The translations under genes and the position numbers were made by a program. Positions 51,192 to 58,924 of a stretch of 64,000 bases of DNA are shown here, in pieces. The stretch is from Actinomycetota bacterium. Its GTDB lineage: Bacteria > Actinomycetota > Actinomycetes > Propionibacteriales > Propionibacteriaceae. The notes under the pieces were generated by a model that was not told where the DNA came from, made no database searches, and saw nothing but the letters and a program-made list of their open reading frames with translations. The stretch's first letter is position 1. Each line of letters opens with the position of its first letter. The stretch is from contig JAIUOR010000012.1 of the NCBI GenBank assembly GCA_020161795.1, forward strand, positions 1 to 64,000, read 5' to 3'.

Positions 51192-52674
51192 GGGCACCGA
51201 TCGACGCTCCGATGATCCGGTCGGCCGTGAGATCCGCGCCGCCGAGGTCTGCGGCCACCTTTCCGTCGTGCATGACGAGGACGCGGTCGCAGACGTTGAC
51301 CAACTCCTCCACGTCGGTTGAAAGGTAGAGGACGGCATTTCCTTCGCCGGCAATCTCTCTCACCAAGCTGAACATCTCCTTCTTCGTGCCGACATCCACC
51401 CCTCGGGTGATGTCGTGGAGCATCAGGATCTCCGGCCGCGTCGCGAGCATCTTCGCCAGCACCACCTTCTGCTGGTTGCCTCCACTGAGGGCGGACGCCG
51501 GCTGAGTATCGCCGGTCGTCCTGATGGCGAGTTGGCTGATGTAGCTCTGGGTGAGCTCACGCTCACGTCCGAGATCCACCAGCAACCCGCGCTTGAGACT
51601 TCCCAGGGAGGCGAGGGAGGTGTTGAACGGGATCGAGAAGTCCAGCAGCAGCCCCTGGGTGGCCCGCTCCTCGGGAACCAGGGCCATACCGCGCCGCAGG
51701 GCCTCCCGAGCGTCGCGATTGTGGATCTGGTCGCCGTCGAGCTCGATCGAGCCATGGGCTGGAATCACTCCGTAGAGGGCCCGCAGCAGTTCTGCCTGCC
51801 CCTGGCCGGCGAGCCCGCCGATCCCCAGCACCTCACCGCGATGCAGATCGAACTCGACCCCGTTGAGAGTGTGCTGGTATCGCAGATCCCTTACCCGCAG
51901 CACGACCTCGTCCGTGGCGGTGCTCCGCTTCTCGGGGAAGTAGCTGGACATCTGGCGGCCGATCATCATGGAGACGATCTCGTCCATGTCCAGATCGGCC
52001 AGCGGGCGGGTGTCCACCGTCGATCCGTTCCGAAGGATCGTGACCCGATCACAGGCATCGCGGATCTCCGACATCCGATGCGAGATGAAGATGACGATCC
52101 TGCCTTCGTCCGCGAGCCGCCGGGCGAGGCCGAGCAGCCAGGCGACGCGGTTCTCGGTGAGCGCCGAGGTGGCCTCGTCGAGAACGATGACCGAAGGATC
52201 GGTCGCCAGCACCCGCAGGATCTCGACGATCTGCCGGCGCGACAAGGACAGTTCCTTCGCCTTGGTGTCAGGCCTGACGTCGTCCACCCCATAGCGATCG
52301 AGCAACTCCTGCGTCATCGCCCGCAGTTGCGCGCGGCGATGCATCCCCACGAGATTGGTCGGGATACGACCCAGGAAGATGTTCTCGCTCACCGTGAGTT
52401 CAGGAATCAGCGAAAGCTCCTGATACACGGTGCCGATCCCCAACTCCATGGCGTCTCGTGGGGAATGGATGGAGACGGGTTGGCCATCGATCCTGATCTC
52501 ACCGGCATCCGCTCGATGCGCGCCGCTGAGCACCTTCAGGAGCGTGCTCTTGCCGGCACCGTTCTCTCCGAGCAAGGCGTGTACCTCGCCCCGGACGCAG
52601 GAGAACGAGACGTCGTCCAGCGCCACGATGCCACCAAAGGACTTGGATATGCCCCTGAACTCAAGATCTGCCAT
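51178..52674 (-). CDS. Sugar ABC transporter ATPase (RbsA/XylG type) with altered second site
   Basis: A 498-residue double-NBD ATPase. NBD1 is canonical: Walker A GENGAGKST, Walker B VIVLDEATSAL, with a weak signature SLSRRQ. NBD2 has a degenerate Walker A (GLAGQGQAE, usual for the family) and a normal LSGGNQQK signature, but its Walker B reads ILMLHDITRGVDVG instead of LDEPTRG: the Asp is His and the catalytic Glu is Asp. It powers the CUT2 importer. Stop overlaps the permease start; the binding-protein gene is 22 bp upstream. Confidence 0.9.
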   Translation of the reverse strand: MADLEFRGISKSFGGIVALDDVSFSCVRGEVHALLGENGAGKSTLLKVLSGAHRADAGEIRIDGQPVSIHSPRDAMELGIGTVYQELSLIPELTVSENIFLGRIPTNLVGMHRRAQLRAMTQELLDRYGVDDVRPDTKAKELSLSRRQIVEILRVLATDPSVIVLDEATSALTENRVAWLLGLARRLADEGRIVIFISHRMSEIRDACDRVTILRNGSTVDTRPLADLDMDEIVSMMIGRQMSSYFPEKRSTATDEVVLRVRDLRYQHTLNGVEFDLHRGEVLGIGGLAGQGQAELLRALYGVIPAHGSIELDGDQIHNRDAREALRRGMALVPEERATQGLLLDFSIPFNTSLASLGSLKRGLLVDLGRERELTQSYISQLAIRTTGDTQPASALSGGNQQKVVLAKMLATRPEILMLHDITRGVDVGTKKEMFSLVREIAGEGNAVLYLSTDVEELVNVCDRVLVMHDGKVAADLGGADLTADRIIGASIGAHVEQ

Positions 52675-52695
52675 CCCCCGCCTCCATCCTGTTAC

Positions 52696-53766
52696 TCACT
52701 TGATCTGGTAATCCGAGATTTCCTCGATGGTCACCTGCGGCTCGAAGTCGGACGGCAGCACCGGCCAGGCCAGCGCGCCCGGAAGCTCGGGGAACGCGTT
52801 GACACCCTCTTCGATCTTCACGACCGGGAATCCGACATCGACCGAGTTGTCCACCGCGAAGAATCCGGGCGTGACCAAGGTCGCGGTGGGAACCTCCTCG
52901 CCTTCGAGAACCTTCAGCGCGACGTCCATGGCGATGGCGCCGAGACCAGCGGCGTTGTTGCTGATCAGCAGATCCATGTTGTTGTTGAGGGCGGCGAGCA
53001 TCCCCGCGTTGGTATTGAACGAGGTCGCCGGAACCAGCTCGCGACCGGCGTCCTTGAAGGCAGCGGCGATGGTCTCGCCGTACACCTGGGAGTAGACCCC
53101 GTCCAGATCCTGGTGCGCCGCCAGGACGCTGCCCAGCTGCTCCTGCCCGACGCCGTCGGCGTACTCGCCCGCGAACTCCGCGACAACGTCCATGTCGTTC
53201 TCGGCGAAGATCGCCATCGCGGTCTCGTAGAGGGTGTTTCCGGCGGTGTTGCCCGGCAGACCCGTGTCCACGGCGATCTTGGCGCCCTTGCCCACCTTGG
53301 CGACCAGGTAGTTGGCCCAGCCGGTCGCCATGGCGGTCAGATCGGTCTGCACCGTGTAGATCCCCTCGCCGTCCACCACGGAGTCGAAGCTGACCACCAC
53401 GATCCCGGAATCCAGGGCACGCTTGACGACGGGAGCCAGGGCCGTCGGCGAGGAAGGATTGATGATGATCGCGTCATATCCCTGGGCGACCAGGGCATCG
53501 ACCGACGCGGCCTGCGCCTCGGGCGTGTTCTCGGAGTTCACCACGGTGAGCTCGACCTTGCTCGCGAACGGCTCCTTGGTGGCGACGACCTCGGCGGTCT
53601 TGATCATGAGCTGCCGCCAGTCGTTACCGAGGTAGGAGTTGCTCAATGCGATCTTGTAGACCCCTTCGCCGCCACCGCCAGCGGTGGGCGCCGGCTCCGG
53701 CGAGCAGCCAGCGAGCGTCGCGGCTGCCAGCGATGCGGCGACGATGGCCGCAATCCCCTTGTTCAT
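52696..53766 (-). CDS. Ribose-type ABC transporter substrate-binding lipoprotein
   Basis: A 356-residue periplasmic-binding-protein family 4 lipoprotein. Signal peptide ends in lipobox LAGCS (Cys about residue 21). The core follows RbsB: KIALSNSYLGNDWRQLMIK, VDALVAQGYDAIIINPSSPTALAP, and VVSFDSVVDG. ATG at 53766 has GGAGG. It is the first gene of the importer operon. Ligand probably an acidic or neutral monosaccharide; the pathway context favours a sugar acid. Confidence 0.9.
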   Translation of the reverse strand: MNKGIAAIVAASLAAATLAGCSPEPAPTAGGGGEGVYKIALSNSYLGNDWRQLMIKTAEVVATKEPFASKVELTVVNSENTPEAQAASVDALVAQGYDAIIINPSSPTALAPVVKRALDSGIVVVSFDSVVDGEGIYTVQTDLTAMATGWANYLVAKVGKGAKIAVDTGLPGNTAGNTLYETAMAIFAENDMDVVAEFAGEYADGVGQEQLGSVLAAHQDLDGVYSQVYGETIAAAFKDAGRELVPATSFNTNAGMLAALNNNMDLLISNNAAGLGAIAMDVALKVLEGEEVPTATLVTPGFFAVDNSVDVGFPVVKIEEGVNAFPELPGALAWPVLPSDFEPQVTIEEISDYQIK

Positions 53767-53910
53767 ACATCCTCCAACATGTTGAGAACCAGTTTCCGTA
53801 CCAGTCGGCCAGCGCCGGCAAACAGTTGACGACTCGACCTTCTTCATCCCCGACGTCAACGCTGATCGGGGCCACCCAAGCTCCTAGGCCATAGAGCTTA
53901 TGAGAAAATG

Positions 53911-53932
53911 CTATATGATTTTTCTGAATCCT
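53911..53932 (-). promoter_or_regulatory. Second GntR-type operator upstream of the ABC importer operon
   Basis: CTATATGATTTTTCTGAATCC. The 14-bp GATT-N6-AATC (53917-53930) and the preceding CTATAT match the site at 47371-47391 (CTATATGATT plus AATCC shared). It lies 150-170 nt upstream of the binding-protein start in an AT-rich tract. Confidence 0.55.
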
Positions 53933-54011
53933 ACTTGCTCGTTGGCCGCCTGTCGCGTGGTTGATATCTCGATTCGATAACGGGCGAGGAGCGTGAGGGC
54001 GGTTGCCGCCC

Positions 54012-55226
54012 TTACCAATCCGTCATGCTGCCGTCTCGGCGACGGGCCACCGGAAGGTGGGCCGCCTGATAGTCGTCGCGACGGTGGAGGGCATCCTCGA
54101 GCGTCACCCCGAGGCCCGCAGCCTCGCCGGGATGCAGGTGCCCCTGGTCGACGTACCACTCATGGGGGAAAGCCTCATGGACCAGATCGGGGTAACCCAT
54201 GTACTCCTGGATCGCGAAGTTGTGGGTGGCGATCCCGAGGTGGATGCTCGCCGCGAGGGATATCGGTGACACATCGGACGGGCCGTGCGGAGCCGCCCGC
54301 ACTCCATGCAGTTCGGCGAGCGCGAAGATCTTGCGAAGGTGGCTCACACCGCCCCCGTGGACGACGGCCAGCCGGATGAAGTCGATCAGCCGGTTCTCGA
54401 TCAGGTACTGGCAATCCCAGGCCGTATTGAACACCTCGCCGATCGCCAGCGGAGTCGTGGTGTGCTGCCGGACGAGGCGCAGCGCTTCCTGGTCTTCGGC
54501 TGGAGTGACATCCTCGAGCCAGTACAGGTGGACGTCTTCCAGCGCCTTTCCCAATCGCGCGGCCTGAATCGGGGTCAGCCGATGGTGGGCATCGTGGAGC
54601 AGCCCGACCTCGTCACCCACGTGGGCCCGGACCTTGGCGATCACCTCCGGCATGGTGCGCAGGTAGCCCTCCGGCTCCCAGACCTCCTCGGGCGGACCCG
54701 TCCGGCCGGCAGCCGGCTCGTAGGTCGGATCCTTCGAGACCCCGTAGACGGTGTCGAGCCCGGGGACCCCGGACTGGACCCGCACATGCGTGAAACCGGC
54801 TTCCCGGTGGGCGTCAACCTGCTCCAGCAGAGCGGGGACGTCCCATCCGAACGCGTGCCGGTAGGTGGCGAGCCGATCCCGGACCCTGCCACCGAGCAGC
54901 GCGTAGAGTGGCTGGCCGGTGCGTTTTCCGAGAATGTCCCAGAGCGCGAGATCGACAGCCCCGATCGCGGCCATCGTGATCGGCCCGCGCCGCCAGTAGA
55001 CGCCCCGGTACAGGTACTGCCAGGTGTCCTCGATCCGGCCCGGATCCCGGCCGATCAGCAGCGGGGCCACGTGCTCGCGGAGATAGGCGGCCACCGCCAG
55101 TTCCCTGCCGTTGACGGTGGCGTCCCCCAGGCCCACCAAGCCGTCGCGGGTGGTCACTCGCAGGGTGACGTAGTTGCGTGCCGGGCTCGAGACGAGCACC
55201 TCGACACGCTCGATCGCGTCATTCAT
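54012..55226 (-). CDS. manD: D-mannonate dehydratase, enolase-superfamily type (ManD/RspA)
   Basis: A 404-residue enolase-superfamily dehydratase that matches ManD. With a constant offset of two, the ManD residues are all present: Arg149 and Tyr161 (catalytic), Asp212, Glu238 and Glu264 (Mg ligands), His214, His314. Diagnostic text: ARNYVTLRVTTRDGLVGLGDATVNGRE at the N-terminus, VPGLDTVYGVSKDP, LHDAHHRLTP and AAPHGPSDVSPI. It converts D-mannonate to 2-keto-3-deoxygluconate. Some ManD-like enzymes have low or other activity, so substrate needs care. KDG kinase lies 6 bp upstream. Confidence 0.87.
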   Translation of the reverse strand: MNDAIERVEVLVSSPARNYVTLRVTTRDGLVGLGDATVNGRELAVAAYLREHVAPLLIGRDPGRIEDTWQYLYRGVYWRRGPITMAAIGAVDLALWDILGKRTGQPLYALLGGRVRDRLATYRHAFGWDVPALLEQVDAHREAGFTHVRVQSGVPGLDTVYGVSKDPTYEPAAGRTGPPEEVWEPEGYLRTMPEVIAKVRAHVGDEVGLLHDAHHRLTPIQAARLGKALEDVHLYWLEDVTPAEDQEALRLVRQHTTTPLAIGEVFNTAWDCQYLIENRLIDFIRLAVVHGGGVSHLRKIFALAELHGVRAAPHGPSDVSPISLAASIHLGIATHNFAIQEYMGYPDLVHEAFPHEWYVDQGHLHPGEAAGLGVTLEDALHRRDDYQAAHLPVARRRDGSMTDW

Positions 55227-55232
55227 GAAGGC

Positions 55233-56336
55233 TCACCTCTCCACTCGGGCGGAGCCGCCACGAGCCAGTTTGTGGACTTCGTCCCGCGTAGCCATGCTGG
55301 TGTCGCCCGGAGTGGTCATCGCCAGCGCGCCATGGGCCGCGCCGAGTTCCACGGCAGACTGTAGCCCGTCGCCGGCCAGCAGCCCGTAGATCAGTCCCGA
55401 AGCGAAGGAGTCTCCCCCGCCGACGCGATCCAGGATCTCCAGGTTCCTGCGATCCGCCGCCTGGACCAGCCCCTCGTCCACGGACCACGCCAGCGCACTC
55501 CAGTCGTTGTCGCTGGCGCTGTGGACAGCACGCAGCGTGGTGGCGATCACCTTCAGGTTGGGGTAGCTGGACGCCACCTTGTCGATCATCGCGGCGTACG
55601 CATCGACCGGCAGCATGGTCATGCCTTCGTCGACGCCCTCGACATCGAAGCCCAGCGAGGCGATGAAGTCCTCCTCGTTGCCGATCATCACGTCCACCCA
55701 CTTCGCGACCTCCCGGTTCACTTCCTGGGCCCTGGCCATCCCGCCGATCGACTTCCAGAGGCTGGGACGGTAATTCAGGTCATAGGAGACCACGGTTCCG
55801 TGCCGCTTCGCCGCCTGTATCGCCGCTATGACGGTCCGGGAGCTCTGCTCGCTCAGGGCCGCGTAGATGCCCCCGGTATGCAGCCACCGGACGCCCAGCG
55901 AGCCGAACAGGTGGTCGAAGTCCAGGTCGCCCGGAGCGAGCTGCGACACCGCCGTGTGGCCCCGGTCGGAAACCCCTTTGGCTCCCCGCACACCGAATCC
56001 CCGCTCGGTGAAGTTCAGGCCGTTGCGCGCGGAGCGGCCCACGCCGTCCGAAGGCACCCACCGGATGAGCGAGGTATCCACGCCGCCGGCAAGCATCAGG
56101 CCTTCGATCAGGTGGCCGACCTCGTCGTCCACGAGAGCGGTGATCGCAGCGGAGCGGAGGCCGAACACCCGGCTCAGGCCGCGGGCGACGTTGTACTCGC
56201 CGCCGCCCTCCCACACCGCGAGATTCCGCGCCGTTCGGATCCGCTGTTCCCCGGGATCCAGCCGCAGCATGACCTCACCGAGCGCCACCGCGTCGTAGCG
56301 ACACTCCTCTGCGGCTCGTACCGAAAGGCCGCTCAT
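55233..56336 (-). CDS. kdgK: 2-dehydro-3-deoxygluconate kinase (PfkB family)
   Basis: A 367-residue ribokinase-fold kinase. GGGEYNVARGLSRVFG is the first PfkB motif, VVSYDLNYRPSLW is typical of KDG kinases, and the ATP-binding motif is DRVGGGDSFASGLIYG (GAGD changed to GGGD). It phosphorylates 2-keto-3-deoxygluconate to KDPG. Directly before manD in the same operon, which is the usual partner gene. KDPG aldolase is not in the window. Confidence 0.87.
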   Translation of the reverse strand: MSGLSVRAAEECRYDAVALGEVMLRLDPGEQRIRTARNLAVWEGGGEYNVARGLSRVFGLRSAAITALVDDEVGHLIEGLMLAGGVDTSLIRWVPSDGVGRSARNGLNFTERGFGVRGAKGVSDRGHTAVSQLAPGDLDFDHLFGSLGVRWLHTGGIYAALSEQSSRTVIAAIQAAKRHGTVVSYDLNYRPSLWKSIGGMARAQEVNREVAKWVDVMIGNEEDFIASLGFDVEGVDEGMTMLPVDAYAAMIDKVASSYPNLKVIATTLRAVHSASDNDWSALAWSVDEGLVQAADRRNLEILDRVGGGDSFASGLIYGLLAGDGLQSAVELGAAHGALAMTTPGDTSMATRDEVHKLARGGSARVER

Positions 56337-56436
56337 CCCCGACTCCTCGCGTCACCGCAGCCGGCGCTGCGATTCGTCCAGTCGGTCTTCTCTGCCCGAT
56401 CCCGAGACTGTGCGTTACTGCCCATCTTCCCAGCCG

Positions 56437-56477
56437 TTTCGTTCATTGAAATCATGCGTTGCAGTTACTGATGCGCA
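56437..56477. promoter_or_regulatory. Candidate IclR operators in divergent region
   Basis: TTTC-GTTCATT-GAAA (56437-56451), an inverted repeat, and TGCGTTGCAGTTACTGATGCGCA (23-nt imperfect palindrome, 56455-56477), lie between kdgK and iclR. A related inverted GAAAC half lies near 56548. Either may bind the IclR protein and control both genes. Confidence 0.4.
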
Positions 56478-56570
56478 AGGTTGCCACCTTCGTCCCATCA
56501 ACGCAATGACACGTCTCACTCAACGAGCCTGCCTATTGCACTGAGTGAAACGAACCCCCATCCTGGTGGC

Positions 56571-57323
56571 GTGGCCCAAGCACCGAAGATCGAGGCAGTG
56601 GAACGAGCCCTGCGATTGCTCGTCGCGCTCGCCGACGCCGGCCCCGCCGGCGCCACGCTGGCCAACCTCGCTTCGTCCATCGGCGCCAACAAGTCGACGG
56701 CCTACCGCGCGCTCGCGACGATGCGCGCCGAGGGTTTCGTCGCGCAGTCGGGCACCGTCGGCGAGTATCGCCTGGGCGCCGTGTCGATGTCCCTGGGAGC
56801 ACGGTTCTGGGCACCGCACAATCTGGCTTCCGCACTGCATCCCGCCCTGGTCGCATTGTCGCGAAAGTCGAACGAGTTGGTGCATCTCGGGGTGCTCATC
56901 GACGACCGCGTGCTCTACCTGGACAAGGTGGAGCCGGACCGTGCTATCCGGGTGTGGTCGGAGATCGGCCGTCTCGCACCCGCAGCAACCACCAGCCTGG
57001 GCCGCGCCATCCTCGCGGCGCAAGGAGTGACGGACGCGCAGTTGGCGGCCTACCTGCATCAGTGCTCGATGAGCAGCGAACAGCTGCGGGATGTGATCCA
57101 CGCCACTCGCGCCCAGGGCTACGCGCTCGAGATCGGCGAGAACGAAGCCGGCGTGGCCTGCCTCGGAGTCGCGATTCTGCGCGATGGGGAGCCGGTGGCC
57201 GCGCTGTCGATCACGATGCAGACCGAGCGGATGACCGAGAGCAGACAACACGAACTGGTCCAGATCATCCGCGATGTCGTGCCGGCCCTGCTGCCCGATC
57301 AGCTGACCCTGCCATCGCAGTGA
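56571..57323 (+). CDS. IclR family transcriptional regulator
   Basis: A 250-residue IclR-type regulator. Winged HTH (AVERALRLLVALADAG and LANLASSIGANKSTAYRALATM, residues 7-50), followed by the GAF-like effector domain with ELVHLGVLID and VACLGVAILRDGEPVAALSI. GTG at 56571 gives the standard length; the reading frame before it is not protein-like. Divergent from kdgK-manD, 234 bp apart, so it probably controls the KDG branch. KDG or KDPG is the usual IclR/KdgR-type ligand. Confidence 0.87.
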   Translation: MAQAPKIEAVERALRLLVALADAGPAGATLANLASSIGANKSTAYRALATMRAEGFVAQSGTVGEYRLGAVSMSLGARFWAPHNLASALHPALVALSRKSNELVHLGVLIDDRVLYLDKVEPDRAIRVWSEIGRLAPAATTSLGRAILAAQGVTDAQLAAYLHQCSMSSEQLRDVIHATRAQGYALEIGENEAGVACLGVAILRDGEPVAALSITMQTERMTESRQHELVQIIRDVVPALLPDQLTLPSQ

Positions 57324-57375
57324 GCTGTCGCCGATCCATGACCCAAGCGAGACACATGTCCCGACTCATCAAAAA

Positions 57376-57399
57376 GTGGAGCTAAGGGTGGAGCTAAGG
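57376..57399. repeat. Tandem 12-bp duplication of the tRNA-Ala 3' end
   Basis: GTGGAGCTAAGG occurs twice without gap (57376-57387 and 57388-57399). The right copy is the 3' end of tRNA-Ala; the left copy is outside the tRNA on the side of the catabolic island. Short tRNA 3'-end duplications can mark integration sites, but replication slippage gives the same picture. Confidence 0.5.
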
Positions 57400-57461
57400 G
57401 GATTCGAACCCCTGACCTTCTCATTGCGAACGAGACGCGCTACCAACTGCGCCATAGCCCC
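57389..57461 (-). tRNA. tRNA-Ala (anticodon CGC)
   Basis: On the minus strand the acceptor GGGGCTA pairs with TAGCTCC, discriminator A; D arm GCGC-AGTTGGTA-GCGC; anticodon arm TCTCG-TTCGCAA-TGAGA with anticodon CGC (codon GCG); T arm AGGGG-TTCGAAT-CCCCT. 73 nt, CCA not encoded. It flanks the right side of the sugar-catabolic block, its 3' end pointing at it. Confidence 0.95.
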
Positions 57462-57509
57462 AGGTGCCTTGCGGCGGCGTCCAGAGTAGCACCGGACGGA
57501 GGAGGGAGG

Positions 57510-58238
57510 CTAACCGACCTCGCGCTCGTCCTCGACCGCGACAGTGAGCTCGTCGGCGGGGGTTCCGGCGATCACCGGATGGGGTGCCGGCGGGGTCACC
57601 GGAGCCGACAGATCGATCGTCCGTACGGTCCGCGGCGCCAGCGGCGTGGAGACGTAGGTGGAGCGGGCGATCGGGATCGGTTCCCACAACGACCCCATGC
57701 CGCCCACCGGGACGGTGAGCTCGATCGAGTGCTCCCGATCGGTCACATCCGCCTCGGTCAGCGTCAGCGCGACCGTCTCCTCGTCGACCACCTGCCTGAT
57801 CTGCTCGGCCCGGCGGTCGAGGTCGGCGCGCATCGTCCGGACGCTGAACCGCGCCACCACGAGGAAGGCGACCAGCAGGCCGGACGGGATGGCCACGCCC
57901 CACCACAGCAGGATCCCGGCATAGGCCAGGCCGGCGACCACCAGGCACGCCAGCAGCAGCACGATCAGCACGCGCCGGCGCCGCCGGGCGGCCAACTGGT
58001 CGATCAGCCGCAGTTCGCGTAGCGCGGCACGACGGGTCAGCGGGGTCGAGACATCCGCCTCTCCCCCGTCCGCCTCGGCAAGCGACTCACCGCTCCGCAC
58101 GATCGTCACCGCGGACGGGGTGAAGGGGATGTCGGTCTCGTCGTCCAGCGCATCGCCGCGGCTGTGCAGGTAGTTGGGGACCAAATAGACCAGCAGGAAT
58201 ACCGCTATGACTGCGAAAATCACTCCTGCCAGGCCCAC
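57510..58238 (-). CDS. glpR: Divisome protein SepX/GlpR
   Basis: A 242-residue membrane protein found beside rimJ and the moeA-like gene in many actinobacteria. Residues 3-22 form a helix ending VYLVPNYLHSR, like the start of Streptomyces SepX and corynebacterial GlpR; an Arg-rich stretch (AARRRRRV) leads to two more helices around 89-130; the rest is a cytoplasmic tail with the segment TYVSTPLAPRTVRTIDLS. In Corynebacterium GlpR is the membrane receptor of Glp in the divisome. Assignment rests on N-terminal pattern and gene order. Confidence 0.78.
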   Translation of the reverse strand: MGLAGVIFAVIAVFLLVYLVPNYLHSRGDALDDETDIPFTPSAVTIVRSGESLAEADGGEADVSTPLTRRAALRELRLIDQLAARRRRRVLIVLLLACLVVAGLAYAGILLWWGVAIPSGLLVAFLVVARFSVRTMRADLDRRAEQIRQVVDEETVALTLTEADVTDREHSIELTVPVGGMGSLWEPIPIARSTYVSTPLAPRTVRTIDLSAPVTPPAPHPVIAGTPADELTVAVEDEREVG

Positions 58239-58298
58239 ACCCGCACGCTACGGGGCCGCGGCGCCGCCTCGCGCCATCCGGTGCGGAGTGTCGGCGAA

Positions 58299-58922
58299 TC
58301 AGGTCTGCAACCGCTGCTGATAGCGGCGCAGCACGCCCTGGGGAACATCCTCCGAGTGCAGCGCGTACAGATCGTGGTCCCGCCAGTCGCCGTCCACGTG
58401 CATATAGCGCGGCAGCCGGGCCTCGTGCCGGAAGCCCAGCTTGCGCACCACCGCCTGGCTGTTGGTGTTCTCCGGACGGATCGCGATCTCGATCCGGTGC
58501 AGTCCCAGGCCGGTGAAGCAGTGGTCGCAGGCCATCGCCACCGCCGTGGGGATGATCCCCCGGCCGGCCCACTGCGGATCGACCCAGTATCCGATCTGAG
58601 CCCAGGACGCCGAACCATGGGTGATGCCACCCACGGTCAGCTGTCCGACGAAGCGCGGCTTGCCGCCCGCGGGGGTGTAGTCGACCGCCCAGGGCAGCAT
58701 CTGGCCGCGCCGCGCCCGGGCCCGGAAGCGCCGGGCCAGCGCGCCGAACGACACCGGCTCGTCCCGCGACTCGGGCGGACGGGTCGAATCCCACGGCTGG
58801 AACCACGCCCCACCGCGCCGCCGGATCTCACTCCATGCCCGCTCGTCGCTGGCCCGCAGCGGACGGAGGGTCACCGCGCCCTCGCGCAGCGTGACCGGCC
58901 AGCCTGGCCGGGCATCGGCCAT
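58299..58922 (-). CDS. rimJ: GNAT family acetyltransferase RimJ
   Basis: A 207-residue N-acetyltransferase of the RimJ/RimL type. EGAVTLRPLRASDERAWSEIRR opens the domain, GYWVDPQWAGRGIIPTAVAM is the acetyl-CoA loop, and IAIRPENTNSQAVVRKLGFR the C-terminal motif. RimJ acetylates ribosomal protein S5 in E. coli; in actinobacteria its target is unknown. It lies between glp and glpR in the usual order, 2 bp after glp's stop. Confidence 0.87.
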   Translation of the reverse strand: MADARPGWPVTLREGAVTLRPLRASDERAWSEIRRRGGAWFQPWDSTRPPESRDEPVSFGALARRFRARARRGQMLPWAVDYTPAGGKPRFVGQLTVGGITHGSASWAQIGYWVDPQWAGRGIIPTAVAMACDHCFTGLGLHRIEIAIRPENTNSQAVVRKLGFRHEARLPRYMHVDGDWRDHDLYALHSEDVPQGVLRRYQQRLQT

Positions 58923-58924
58923 CG

